This document shows positions 45,511 to 54,144 of a stretch of 64,000 nt of DNA, one piece after another. This DNA is from Candidatus Phyllobacterium onerii. Lineage in GTDB: Bacteria > Pseudomonadota > Alphaproteobacteria > Rhizobiales > Rhizobiaceae. The stretch spans positions 248,001-312,000 of the forward strand of contig NZ_JAQMHX010000006.1 of the NCBI RefSeq assembly GCF_028331445.1. The letters are read 5' to 3'. Position 1 is the first letter of the stretch. Each line of letters opens with the position of its first letter. The notes beneath the pieces are model-generated. The model worked only from the letters and a program-made list of their open reading frames with translations. It was not told where the DNA came from and made no database searches. The translations under genes and the position numbers were made by a program.

Positions 45511-47040
45511 ATGGGAAAATATCTTCTGGGGCTGGATGCCGGCAATACAATCATCAAAGCGGTGATCTTCGACCGGCAGGGCAACGAGATTGCCTCCGTT
45601 GCCGAGGAGGGACATAGCAGCATGCCGTGTCCAGGACATGTCGAGCGTGGGCTTGGTGAACTCTGGACAAATGCAAAGCTGGTAATTCGGACATGTATCG
45701 AGCAGGCGGGCATCGAGCCGGCGGAAATCGCAGCAATCGGGTGCGCGGGCCATGGCAACGGGCTCTATGCGCTTGACCGGCAGGGGGAGCCGCTGCTCGC
45801 CATCCAGTCGCTCGATACAAGGGCAGCCGGACTTGTCGAGGAATGGCAGGCCGAAGGCGTCGGCGATCGTACATATCCCATCGGCCTGCAACGCCCGTGG
45901 CCCTCCCAGACACCAACATTGCTTGCCTGGATCAAACGCCATCGGCCGGAAACATTCGGCAAGATCGGTACGGTCTTCCTCTGCAAGGACTTTATCGTCA
46001 ATCGGCTCACCGGCCAGCGCGTCAGCGAAGTTTCCGACATGGCGGGTTGCGGGCTGCTGAACGTCACTGAGCGCCGCTATGATCGTGACCTGATGGCCGC
46101 CTTCGGGCTCGGTGACTGCATGGATATGCTGCCGCCACTGATCGAAAGTGCTGACATAGCCGGAAGGGTGACGGAAGCGGCGGCGGCGGAAACAGGTCTC
46201 TCCGTGGGTACACCGGTCATAGGCGGGTTCTTCGACGTGGTCGCTTCGGCTATCGGCTCGGGCGTCACACGCACGGGCGCGGCGTCGATCATCGCCGGAA
46301 CCTGGAGCATCAATCAGGTGATTATCGACCAGCCCCGATTGGAGGGGCCGGTCTTCATGTCATCGACCTTTGATCGCGATCGCTACATGGCGATCGAGTC
46401 CAGCGCTACATCTGCCGCCAATCTCGAATGGTTCGTGCGCGAATTCTTTCCGGGAAAACAGCCGGATGGACGCTCACCGTTCGACGTGTGCTGCGAACTT
46501 GCCTCCTCGATGCAGCCAGCGATCAATGATCCAATCTATCATCCGTTTCTCTATGGTGCGCAGCAGGACGGCAACGCGCGAGCCGCATTCTATGGAATTG
46601 CCGGCTGGCACACCAAGGGCCATTTAATCCACGCTCTGCTGGAAGGGGTCGCGTTCGGCCATCGCCAGCACATAGAAACCCTGCGGACCGCAGGCGCCGG
46701 GTTCGACGAAGCGGTGCTATCAGGAGGTGGTTCGCGCAGCCTGCTCTGGCCGCAGATTTTCGCGGATGTGCTGGGAGTACCCGTCACGGTCGCCCGCTCG
46801 AGCCAGACTGGCGCCCTTGGCGCGGCGATCGCCGCAGGAACCGCCGTCGGCATGTTTGCCGGTTTCGAGGCTGGCGCCACGGCAATGGTTTCAACTGACC
46901 GCCACTACAGGCCGGACTCAGCGCGCTCGGCCCATTATGACTACCGCTACCGGCTCTACCTGGATATCGCCGATGCAATGGCGCCGATCTGGCGGCGCAT
47001 GGCAGGAAGCGGAGCATCCGCAACGGAGGTGGCAGCGTGA
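45511..47040 (+). CDS. FGGY-family carbohydrate kinase
   Basis: This 509-residue kinase has two actin-like domains. The N-terminal phosphate loop is [20 protein letters not shown]. The putative catalytic aspartate lies in [14 protein letters not shown] (~244), and the C-terminal signature region has [23 protein letters not shown] and [18 protein letters not shown] members phosphorylate polyols, pentuloses, erythritol (EryA) or AI-2 (LsrK). Placed with a polyol-phosphate dehydrogenase and an aldolase, it most likely makes the phosphorylated inducer and substrate of the pathway. TGAGGAGG precedes the ATG. The gene overlaps the next start by four bases. Confidence 0.9.
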   Translation: MGKYLLGLDAGNTIIKAVIFDRQGNEIASVAEEGHSSMPCPGHVERGLGELWTNAKLVIRTCIEQAGIEPAEIAAIGCAGHGNGLYALDRQGEPLLAIQSLDTRAAGLVEEWQAEGVGDRTYPIGLQRPWPSQTPTLLAWIKRHRPETFGKIGTVFLCKDFIVNRLTGQRVSEVSDMAGCGLLNVTERRYDRDLMAAFGLGDCMDMLPPLIESADIAGRVTEAAAAETGLSVGTPVIGGFFDVVASAIGSGVTRTGAASIIAGTWSINQVIIDQPRLEGPVFMSSTFDRDRYMAIESSATSAANLEWFVREFFPGKQPDGRSPFDVCCELASSMQPAINDPIYHPFLYGAQQDGNARAAFYGIAGWHTKGHLIHALLEGVAFGHRQHIETLRTAGAGFDEAVLSGGGSRSLLWPQIFADVLGVPVTVARSSQTGALGAAIAAGTAVGMFAGFEAGATAMVSTDRHYRPDSARSAHYDYRYRLYLDIADAMAPIWRRMAGSGASATEVAA

Positions 47041-48662
47041 ACCCGCATGCCCATGAAGCCGCGCACGACGAGGGCGTCTACGACTTCATTATCATAGGAG
47101 CGGGATCGGCGGGCTGCGTCCTTGCTAACCGGCTGTCGGCGAACCCGAAAAATCGCGTTCTCCTGCTCGAGGCTGGAGGCAGCGATCGCTACCACTGGAT
47201 TCATGTGCCGATCGGCTATCTCTTCTGCATGGGTAACCCCCGCACCGACTGGATGATGAAGACGGCGGTGGAACCTGGCCTCAACGACCGCTCCTTGCCC
47301 TATCCCCGCGGCAAGGTCCTCGGCGGATGTTCGTCGATCAACGGAATGATTTACATGCGTGGGCAAGCCGCCGATTACGACAATTGGCGGCAGGCAGGTA
47401 ATACCGGCTGGGGCTGGGATGATGTCCTGCCGTATTTTCTGAAATCCGAAGACAATTATCGCGGGCGCACTTCCATGCATGGTGCGGGCGGGGAGTGGCG
47501 CGTGGAACGGCAGCGACTTTCGTGGCCCATCCTCGATGCTTTTCGGGATGCCGCGGAAGAACTAGGCATTCCCAAGACCGATGATTTTAATGCGGGTGAT
47601 AATGAGGGCTCGGGCTATTTCGAGGTGAATCAACGCGGCGGGTTCCGCTGGAATACGACCAAAGCGTTTCTGCGCCCGGCTCTCAAGCGGCGCAACCTTC
47701 GCGTTGTCACCGAAGCCGAGGTTGAACGCCTAGAGTTCGATGGCAAGCGCGCGGCACGTGTCCGCTATGGCCTTCGGGGCAAGGCCCGCGTTGCAGCTGC
47801 CGCGGGAGAAATTATCCTTTCGGCAGGAGCAATCAACTCGCCCAAAATCCTCGAACTTTCGGGGATTGGCGACCCCGCAATCCTCTCTCGCGCAGAAATC
47901 GAGCCCCTTCACCAACTTCGAGGCGTCGGTGGCAACCTTCAGGACCATCTACAAATTCGCACGGTGTTCCGCGTCGAAGGTGCGAAGACGCTGAACCAGC
48001 TCTACCACAATCTTATTTCGCGCGCCGGGATGGGATTGGAGTATCTTTTCCGCCAATCCGGACCACTTTCGATGGCACCGAGCCAGCTCGGCATTTTTGC
48101 GAAGAGCGATCCGGCATTGATGACACCAGATCTTGAATATCACGTCCAGCCGCTCAGCACCGATCGCCTTGGCGAGCCCTTGCACCACTACCCGGCCGTC
48201 ACTGTTTCGGTTTGCAATCTCCGTCCGGAAAGCCGGGGGACCGTGCATATTTCCGGACCGGAGACGAGAGTTGCGCCGGACATCCGACCGAATTACCTCT
48301 CTACGGTCGGCGACAGACTGCTTGCCGCCAGGTCCATCCGTCACGCCCGCAATCTCATGGCGGCAAAGGCCGTCATGAAGTACCGGCCGGAAGAGATGCT
48401 TCCCGGCCGCAGATATCAGAGCGATGAGGAACTGATCCAGCGTGCAGGCGACATCGCAACAACGATCTTTCATCCGGTCGGAACCTGCAGAATGGGCAGC
48501 GACGATCTAGCTGTGGTCGATAGTAGGCTTAAGGTCCGCGGGCTGGAAAAACTACGTGTAGTGGATGGTTCAATAATGCCAGCCATAGTCTCAGGGAATA
48601 CAAACTCCCCCGTCATCATGATCGCGGAAAAAGCTGCCGATCTCATTCTTCAGGGTAACTGA
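47037..48662 (+). CDS. GMC-family FAD oxidoreductase (alcohol/choline dehydrogenase-like)
   Basis: This 541-residue flavoprotein begins [20 protein letters not shown] (FAD fold ~15-34). GMC signature 1 is [18 protein letters not shown], signature 2 [15 protein letters not shown], and the active-site pair lies in [13 protein letters not shown] (His) and [15 protein letters not shown] (Asn). Such enzymes oxidise primary or secondary alcohols. It may oxidise the imported polyol or a by-product, independently of the kinase branch. It starts with GTG overlapping the kinase stop (GTGA) and closes the left operon. Confidence 0.9.
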   Translation: MNPHAHEAAHDEGVYDFIIIGAGSAGCVLANRLSANPKNRVLLLEAGGSDRYHWIHVPIGYLFCMGNPRTDWMMKTAVEPGLNDRSLPYPRGKVLGGCSSINGMIYMRGQAADYDNWRQAGNTGWGWDDVLPYFLKSEDNYRGRTSMHGAGGEWRVERQRLSWPILDAFRDAAEELGIPKTDDFNAGDNEGSGYFEVNQRGGFRWNTTKAFLRPALKRRNLRVVTEAEVERLEFDGKRAARVRYGLRGKARVAAAAGEIILSAGAINSPKILELSGIGDPAILSRAEIEPLHQLRGVGGNLQDHLQIRTVFRVEGAKTLNQLYHNLISRAGMGLEYLFRQSGPLSMAPSQLGIFAKSDPALMTPDLEYHVQPLSTDRLGEPLHHYPAVTVSVCNLRPESRGTVHISGPETRVAPDIRPNYLSTVGDRLLAARSIRHARNLMAAKAVMKYRPEEMLPGRRYQSDEELIQRAGDIATTIFHPVGTCRMGSDDLAVVDSRLKVRGLEKLRVVDGSIMPAIVSGNTNSPVIMIAEKAADLILQGN

Positions 48663-48998
48663 CAACATTACCTGGTCGCAGTAAATGACTTCGGGTGGAC
48701 GGACACGGTGGTTTCTCCAATATCGAGCCGAGTTCGATCTTCCGCTCGGGAAATGGCCGATCCGCGCCGACAACGTGAAACTCAAGCGCGCCTATACAGC
48801 GGCCGCCGCTGATCGCTGGAACGAGATTCGCAAACGCTACGCAAGTTCGCTTCTTGCGTAAGATATTGAGAAACAGTCGGACAGCGGCCTCTTCTCGGCT
48901 GAAGATTCTAGCACTTCATAGTTTGTCGCCCGAGCGGTTCATTGCGCTGGCCGTTTCACACAACACGGCATCGGCCGTTTTTGCTACGACGCGAGTCC
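48663..48998. other. Gap between the two halves of the island, with a 58-codon open frame
   Basis: A frame on the plus strand (48685-48861) would encode about 58 residues including RWFLQYRAEFDLPLGKWPI and AADRWNEIRKRYASSLLA. I do not recognise it. It has no clear ribosome-binding site and could be the 3' fragment of a lost gene. The rest (48862-48998) shows nothing I can name. Confidence 0.3.
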
Positions 48999-49304
48999 TT
49001 AAATCCCTGAACCGTCCAGCTGCTCGGCGTCTTCGCCTTCCCAGGGTGAGGGCAGAGAAGTGCGCTTAAGATCGGCCGAGGGCATCGGCATCCAGCACTT
49101 CAATTCTGGCTCAGCATATTCGACGACCCGACCCGGTGAGGAATCAGAGGCGCGCCAGCCTTCGGCACCGAATTGGTCACCATTCGACCAATAGGCGAGG
49201 TCGACTTCTGCCTGCCCCTGTTCGGACGAACGAATCGTTACGAGGATTCGACTACCGTCTTTCGGCGCGCTCGCCATGTGGCGCCAGCGGTCTGGCTCAT
49301 CCAT
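48999..49304 (-). CDS. Small hypothetical protein (DUF551-like W-x-APKDG motif)
   Basis: This 101-residue soluble protein starts MDEPDRWRHMASAPKDGSRI. The pattern W-x2-M-x-SAPKDG-x-x-I/L-V followed by VDLAYWSNGDQFGAEGWRA and a C-terminal ELKCWMPMPSAD is typical of short rhizobial and phage-associated proteins. Their function is unknown. AGAGG lies eight bases before the ATG. It stands alone between the two halves of the island; the 212 bases to the next gene hold no other gene. Confidence 0.6.
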   Translation of the reverse strand: MDEPDRWRHMASAPKDGSRILVTIRSSEQGQAEVDLAYWSNGDQFGAEGWRASDSSPGRVVEYAEPELKCWMPMPSADLKRTSLPSPWEGEDAEQLDGSGI

Positions 49305-49516
49305 CGTTTTTTTCCTCTTGACTTGCTGCGGGTTGCAAGTGTCGCCTCGCCATTGAAAACGGTCAACTCAAACTTTTTCACAAGGCGATGCCAGATCCTG
49401 AGCGAGCTGGCATCAACACTTGCCTGTCCAACATCGTTAAAAGACAATGAGTTTGGCTTTCCACTGCGTGTACTTGAGCTCAACCGTCTTCGAGCCGCCT
49501 GATCACAATATATATC

Positions 49517-50350
49517 TCACGAATGTCTTTCGATGAGTTCGCTCAAAAGCCGGGCAGTTACGGACTCGTGGCGACCGAGATCGCGGACGCTGCTCATGTG
49601 ATTGGAATTTTCGATTGTTTCCCTGGCAACGTTCAATCCCTGTCGTTGTAACGACGCCGTGAAGGCATCCGCCTGCTGATGAAACGGTGGTGTTTCATCG
49701 CTGCCCGCGGCAACGACCACGTTTGTGTGTACGTTATGAGAATGCGACAAAGGCGAGAAGGCGGCGACTTCCTGGTCGGTAAGACCGATTTCCGCCTGAA
49801 GAAATGACGTTTGTAGTGGTTTTAGATCGTAGATACCGCCAAGCAGCAGGGCCGCCGCAATACCAGAACTCTCGGCCTGCTTTTGGAACAGAAAGCTTGC
49901 GAGATGTGCGCCAGCGGAATGGCCACTTATAGTCAACCGCGACGCATCGCCCCCATATCGCGAGATATGGTCATGCACCCACTGTCTGGCTCGCCGAACC
50001 TGATCGACCAGCACGTCCAACCTGACATGCGGCATCAATGCGTAGTCCAGGATGACGGCAACGGCACCCACGCGGGTGATGGTATCGGCGACGTAGGAAT
50101 AGTCTCGCTTGGAAAACATCCGCCAGTAGCCACCGTGGATGAACATATGTACCGGCCGAGCTTTCCGAGGTCCTTCCGGAAAGAAGATGTCCAGGGTTTC
50201 GCTCGCGTCCCTTCCGTAGGGAACATCTGCCAGCATCGGCAATGTATGGCGGGTGGCATAGCTTGCGGCGACGATCTCAGCGACGATCGTGTCGAAGTCC
50301 TCCACATGGGCGCGGATGCGAAACGGGTCGGTTTCCAATGATCGTTCCAC
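49517..50350 (-). CDS. Alpha/beta hydrolase, HGGYW type (arylformamidase/esterase-like)
   Basis: This ~277-residue serine hydrolase has the oxyanion motif FIHGGYWRMFSKRDYSY and nucleophile elbow ISGHSAGAHLASFL. The acid is in AAGSDETPPFHQQ and the histidine in NSNHMSSVRDLG. HGGxW is seen in kynurenine formamidases and related esterases. In this operon it may open a lactone or cleave an ester or amide before the alcohol and aldehyde dehydrogenases act. I set the start at a GTG five bases after the aldehyde dehydrogenase stop; the frame is open to 50434, overlapping that gene, so the N-terminus is not certain. Confidence 0.82.
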   Translation of the reverse strand: MERSLETDPFRIRAHVEDFDTIVAEIVAASYATRHTLPMLADVPYGRDASETLDIFFPEGPRKARPVHMFIHGGYWRMFSKRDYSYVADTITRVGAVAVILDYALMPHVRLDVLVDQVRRARQWVHDHISRYGGDASRLTISGHSAGAHLASFLFQKQAESSGIAAALLLGGIYDLKPLQTSFLQAEIGLTDQEVAAFSPLSHSHNVHTNVVVAAGSDETPPFHQQADAFTASLQRQGLNVARETIENSNHMSSVRDLGRHESVTARLLSELIERHS

Positions 50351-50354
50351 CGCT

Positions 50355-51842
50355 CTAAAAACTCGCTGCAATATATTTGGCTTCCATGAATTCAGCAATG
50401 CCGTGGTGCTGACCGCCCTCGCGGCCAAGCCCACTTTGCTTGACGCCGCCGAACGGTGCGGCTGGGTCAGATACCAGCCCCCGGTTCAAGGCGATCATGC
50501 CAGCTTCAAGGCCGGACGAAACACGTAAACCCCGGGCAATGTCTCGGGTGTAAACGTATGCTGCAAGTCCGTATTCGGTATCGTTAGCCTGAATTATTGC
50601 CTCTTTCTCCGTTTCAAAACGGTAGAGAGGCGCGACGGGGCCGAAGATCTCTTCGTGGGCCATTTCCGCGTCGGCCGCAACGTCCGCGAGCACCGTTGGC
50701 GGGTAGAAGAAACCGGTGCGTATGGGCGTCTCCCCGCCGCAGAGGACGCGCGCCCCTCTGCCCTTTGCATCATTGACCAGTCGGTCGATCTTCTCCACCG
50801 CCTTTTGCGTAATCATTGGACCACATTCGGTCAGCGGATCGATCCCTGCCCCGACATTGAGCGCTTCCATCCGCTTTGTGAGCGCCTCTGCAAATGCGTT
50901 GTAGATGCCGGACTGGACATAAAGTCGGTTCGCTGCGGTACATGCCTCGCCGGCATTGCGCATCTTCGCGACCATCGCGCCATCGATTGCAGCGTCCAGG
51001 TCGGCGTCGTCGAACACAATGAACGGTGCGTTGCCACCGAGTTCCATCGAGCAAGAGACGACGTGCTTGGCCGCTTCTGCAAGGAGGAGACGACCGACAC
51101 CAGTCGACCCTGTAAATGAGAGCTTCCTTACACGCGGATCCGCAAGAACCGCAGCACCAAATGAGGACGGCTCGCTAGTCGTCAGGACGTTGATGACACC
51201 TGGCGGAACGCCGGCTTCCTCGTAAATAGAAGCGAGCGCGTAGGCCGTCAGGGGCGTCTCGCTGGCGGGCTTCAGGATCACAGTGCAACCAGCCGCCAAT
51301 GCAGGCGCGATCTTGCGTGTTGCCATCGCTGCGGGAAAATTCCATGGAGTGATTAACAGGCATATGCCTATTGGTTGATAATCCACGATGATCCGGTTCG
51401 CACCGGATGGTGCGATACCGAACTCGCCAGTAATGCGCACGGCCTCCTCGGCATTCCAGCGAAAGAATTCGGCCGCGTAGGAAACTTCACTGCGCGCATC
51501 ACGTAGAGCCTTGCCATTCTCCATGGAAATCAGGGTCGCCAGTTCCTCGGCGCGCTCTGTCATCAGTTCAAAACAGCGACGCAGGATCTCGGATCGTTTT
51601 CGGGGCGAAGTCGCGCTCCACGCCGGGGCGGCCGCGGACGCCGCATCGATGCTTGCGCGAGCATCCTCGACGGTGGCGTCGGGAACCGTTGCAAGGACGG
51701 TTCCGGTGGAAGGATCGATAACGTCGATCTCATGTCCATTCTGCGCAGGTCGCCAAGCTCCATCGATATAAAGGCCGCGAGCGGCAGCCTGAATGTTTGG
51801 CAGTTGGCGATCGGGCTGAGGCATCTGTTGTGCAAGGTTCAT
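50355..51842 (-). CDS. Aldehyde dehydrogenase, succinate-semialdehyde dehydrogenase-like
   Basis: This 495-residue NAD(P)-dependent enzyme is of the GabD group. Key motifs are ITPWNFPAAMATRKIAPALA, FTGSTGVGRLL, the glutamate in SMELGGNAPFIVFDDADLD (~265), and the catalytic cysteine in NAGEACTAANRLYV (~299). The tail GGVKQSGLGREGG and EFMEAKYI is standard. It oxidises an aldehyde, plausibly made by the Fe-alcohol dehydrogenase of the same operon, to an acid. It starts 15 bases after the dehydrogenase stop and ends just before the hydrolase start. Confidence 0.92.
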   Translation of the reverse strand: MNLAQQMPQPDRQLPNIQAAARGLYIDGAWRPAQNGHEIDVIDPSTGTVLATVPDATVEDARASIDAASAAAPAWSATSPRKRSEILRRCFELMTERAEELATLISMENGKALRDARSEVSYAAEFFRWNAEEAVRITGEFGIAPSGANRIIVDYQPIGICLLITPWNFPAAMATRKIAPALAAGCTVILKPASETPLTAYALASIYEEAGVPPGVINVLTTSEPSSFGAAVLADPRVRKLSFTGSTGVGRLLLAEAAKHVVSCSMELGGNAPFIVFDDADLDAAIDGAMVAKMRNAGEACTAANRLYVQSGIYNAFAEALTKRMEALNVGAGIDPLTECGPMITQKAVEKIDRLVNDAKGRGARVLCGGETPIRTGFFYPPTVLADVAADAEMAHEEIFGPVAPLYRFETEKEAIIQANDTEYGLAAYVYTRDIARGLRVSSGLEAGMIALNRGLVSDPAAPFGGVKQSGLGREGGQHHGIAEFMEAKYIAASF

Positions 51843-51857
51843 TTCAATCCTCGGGGT

Positions 51858-53084
51858 TTAGACTGCGGAAGCGGCTAGGTCGCCGTCGTAGGCTGCTTGA
51901 ATGAGACGCTTCATCGCATCGAGATCAAACGATCTCGGGTTGTTTTTGATCAATCTATCGATGCCTAGCGCCTGCTCTGCGGTCCACCCAATCTTGTCGG
52001 CGGACAGCCCGAGTTCCGCGAGCGTTCCAGTAATGCCGATAGCGGCAAAGAGCCTGCGGATCTCTTCAATTGCGGCCTTTGCCATTCTTTCGGTAGCCTC
52101 CTCCCATGGCCCGAGGCCAAGGGCAGAACCGATCTGCGCCATTTCAGCCGCTGAGACGGATCGGTTGTAGTTCATCACATAGGGCATCATAGTCGCGACA
52201 CCGAGCCCATGTGCGGTATGGGTCAAGGCGCCCGCCGGGTATTGAATGGCGTGGGCAGCTGCGGTCCCTGCGGTGCCAAATGCACAGCCTGCCGCTAATG
52301 CTCCCATCATCACATCGGCCCTGGCATTTTCGTCAGAGCCGTCCCTGTAAGCCGCTTCCAGACTGCGGCCGAGAAGGGTGATGGCGAGCAAAGCGAAATG
52401 ATCCGTCAGTGCGCTCTTGCCGATGAAGACGTGGTTTTGCGCCAAGTCAGGATCGGCACCGCGTCGTTTAGCAGTGAAGGCCTCGATCGCATGTGTGAGG
52501 GCATCGGCGCCAGCGATAGCGGTCAGTCCTGGAGGACACGACATTGTAAGCTCCGGATCGCAGATGGCCGCTGCTGCAATCAGATAGGGACTGGATATGC
52601 CGACCTTCAGCGTCCTGTCGGGGTCGGAGATCACCGCGACCGGTGTGACTTCAGAGCCGGTTCCCGCCGTCGTCGGAACGGCGATGACTGGTAGCGTCGA
52701 GCCCGGAACCTTGAACTCCCCGTAATAGTCCTGAAGGCTGCCGCCGTGGCTTAAAAGAAGCGCGGCACATTTTGCCATGTCCAGGCAACTCCCACCGCCG
52801 ATGCCGATCACCATATCTGGCGCGAAAGATTGCGCTTCCTCCACGCAAACGGCGACAGAATCGCGCGGAACGTCCGGAAGGACCCGGTCGTGCACCATGA
52901 TTTCAATTGACGCATTCCTTAGGGCGGCCAAGATATCGCTGAACACCGGGGTTCCTGCGAACCGCTCATCCGTGCATATCAGCGCCCGCCTGCCTAGTCG
53001 CGCAGCGATGATGGGCAAAGCGTGGCGCTGTCCCTTGCCGAACAGGATTTCTTTTGGAAGCCGGATGGCGGCAAAGAGGGTCAT
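51858..53084 (-). CDS. Iron-containing alcohol dehydrogenase (group III)
   Basis: This 408-residue protein is of the FeADH/4-hydroxybutyrate dehydrogenase family. It has the NAD motif VIGIGGGSCLDMAKCAALL, VPTTAGTGSEVTPVAVI, and metal ligands in AGADALTHAIEAFTA and ALTHTAHGLGVATMMPYVM. The ATG at 53084 has AAAGGA eight bases upstream; a TTG two codons earlier is unlikely. With the semialdehyde dehydrogenase it could turn an omega-hydroxy acid (such as 4-hydroxybutyrate) or a diol into an acid, as in the blc/att system of Agrobacterium, but the substrate is inferred. It is the first gene of the leftward operon, divergent from the GntR gene. Confidence 0.9.
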   Translation of the reverse strand: MTLFAAIRLPKEILFGKGQRHALPIIAARLGRRALICTDERFAGTPVFSDILAALRNASIEIMVHDRVLPDVPRDSVAVCVEEAQSFAPDMVIGIGGGSCLDMAKCAALLLSHGGSLQDYYGEFKVPGSTLPVIAVPTTAGTGSEVTPVAVISDPDRTLKVGISSPYLIAAAAICDPELTMSCPPGLTAIAGADALTHAIEAFTAKRRGADPDLAQNHVFIGKSALTDHFALLAITLLGRSLEAAYRDGSDENARADVMMGALAAGCAFGTAGTAAAHAIQYPAGALTHTAHGLGVATMMPYVMNYNRSVSAAEMAQIGSALGLGPWEEATERMAKAAIEEIRRLFAAIGITGTLAELGLSADKIGWTAEQALGIDRLIKNNPRSFDLDAMKRLIQAAYDGDLAASAV

Positions 53085-53432
53085 CGTCAATGTCCTTTGG
53101 CAGAGAATTTATCGAAAGATTAGGCGCGAAATTGTCTCCCACGCGGGTCTGAACAGCATCGACCTTCTCGCGTTGTGCGACGGCTTGGTCTCCAGCATTG
53201 GGCGATTTGAACCAGCGGTGAATCCCAGCTCCGCAACACGCAGATACGTTGGATCCGATCTCGCTCAACACAGAATGAGCTGTTGCTTACAAAGGCGTGT
53301 CCTCCCGAAACTTTGAGAGGCAATAAACCCATATTTTCCACCGCAAAGGCTCCCGATATAAAATCCTATAGGATATAGTATTGCATATCACCGAGCATCG
53401 TGTTAGCGATTGGTGATGTCAAGAGGCAAAAA
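53085..53432. other. Divergent control region of the right half of the island
   Basis: This 348-base gap between the leftward dehydrogenase operon and the rightward GntR operon holds no gene I can support. It contains the palindrome at 53363-53374 and A/T-rich stretches (TATAAAATCC, ATATAGTATTGCATATCA) suited to promoters. Both operons may be controlled from here. Confidence 0.6.
53363..53374. promoter_or_regulatory. Perfect palindrome ATCCTATAGGAT, candidate GntR operator
   Basis: A 12-bp perfect inverted repeat lies 59 bases before the GntR start, in A/T-rich promoter-like sequence. Its size and pattern are like operators of FCD-type GntR regulators. It could mediate autoregulation and control of the divergent dehydrogenase operon. 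Confidence 0.55.
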
Positions 53433-54134
53433 ATGCAAAACCGAAATTCAATGAATCTCACCGATGCGCCGGATACGAGTGGGTTTATCCAACGTTCCAA
53501 CAGCTTGTCAGGCAGCGTTTACGACGCGATCTTCGCCCAGTTGATGTCGTTGAAAATAGCGCCTGGATCACGCATTACAGTCGACAATCTGGTTAGAGAG
53601 TTGAATGTTTCGCAAACACCGATCCGGGAAGCGCTTGGCCGCCTCGAAGGTGAGGGATTGGTCGTAAAGACCCATTTGATTGGATACAGCGCGGCGCCAC
53701 AAATCGCCAGGCGGCGGTTTGACGAGCTTTACCAACTCCGCCTTCTCCTGGAACCGGACAGTGCTGCGCGGGCCGCCGCCGCGATGGATAAGGAAAAGCT
53801 TGCCGCTCTTCAGACGGCCGCGGGTATGATGGGACGTCGCGAAGACACCGACGAGCGGCTTCGCTACTCCACGTTCGCAAGGCAAGACGCTTTATTCCAT
53901 GACAAGATTATGGAAATTGCCGGAAACGAGCTCATCCGGGAGACGCTCAACCACCAGCACACGCACTTCCATATCTTCCGCTTGATGTTTCATTCTCGCG
54001 TGACAGAGGAAGCGCTGGACGAACACGAAGCCTTGCTCGCCGCATTCGCGGCAGGTGACGCCGCCGGTGCCGAGAGGGCGATGCGGATCCACCTCGAGCG
54101 TTCGCGGGACCGGCTGCTACCGGCATTCGAGTAG
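53433..54134 (+). CDS. GntR-family transcriptional regulator (FCD domain)
   Basis: This 233-residue regulator has a winged helix-turn-helix (SVYDAIFAQLMSLKIAPGSR, then VDNLVRELNVSQTPIREALGRLEGEGLV). An FCD all-helical ligand domain follows, with ELYQLRLLLEPDSAARAA, FHDKIMEIAGNELI, and the late EHEALLAAFAAGDAAGAERAM. FCD domains often bind metals and carboxylic acids or sugar acids. The ATG at 53433 has AGAGGC upstream; 53400 is a weaker option. It is the first gene of the rightward transporter operon and faces the dehydrogenase operon, so it is the likely local controller. Confidence 0.9.
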   Translation: MQNRNSMNLTDAPDTSGFIQRSNSLSGSVYDAIFAQLMSLKIAPGSRITVDNLVRELNVSQTPIREALGRLEGEGLVVKTHLIGYSAAPQIARRRFDELYQLRLLLEPDSAARAAAAMDKEKLAALQTAAGMMGRREDTDERLRYSTFARQDALFHDKIMEIAGNELIRETLNHQHTHFHIFRLMFHSRVTEEALDEHEALLAAFAAGDAAGAERAMRIHLERSRDRLLPAFE

Positions 54135-54144
54135 GGACCGGAAG

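Noticed and set aside
44607-45758. A 383-codon open frame antisense to the aldolase and kinase genes
   Set aside because: It lies wholly opposite well-supported genes, its translation is rich in His/Arg and shows no domain; it is a shadow of high-GC coding sequence.
40906-47040. A true AI-2 lsr operon
   Set aside because: Regulator, kinase and aldolase families match, but there is only one permease, no LsrG, and a GlpD/EryB-like dehydrogenase that lsr operons lack, so a polyol pathway fits better.
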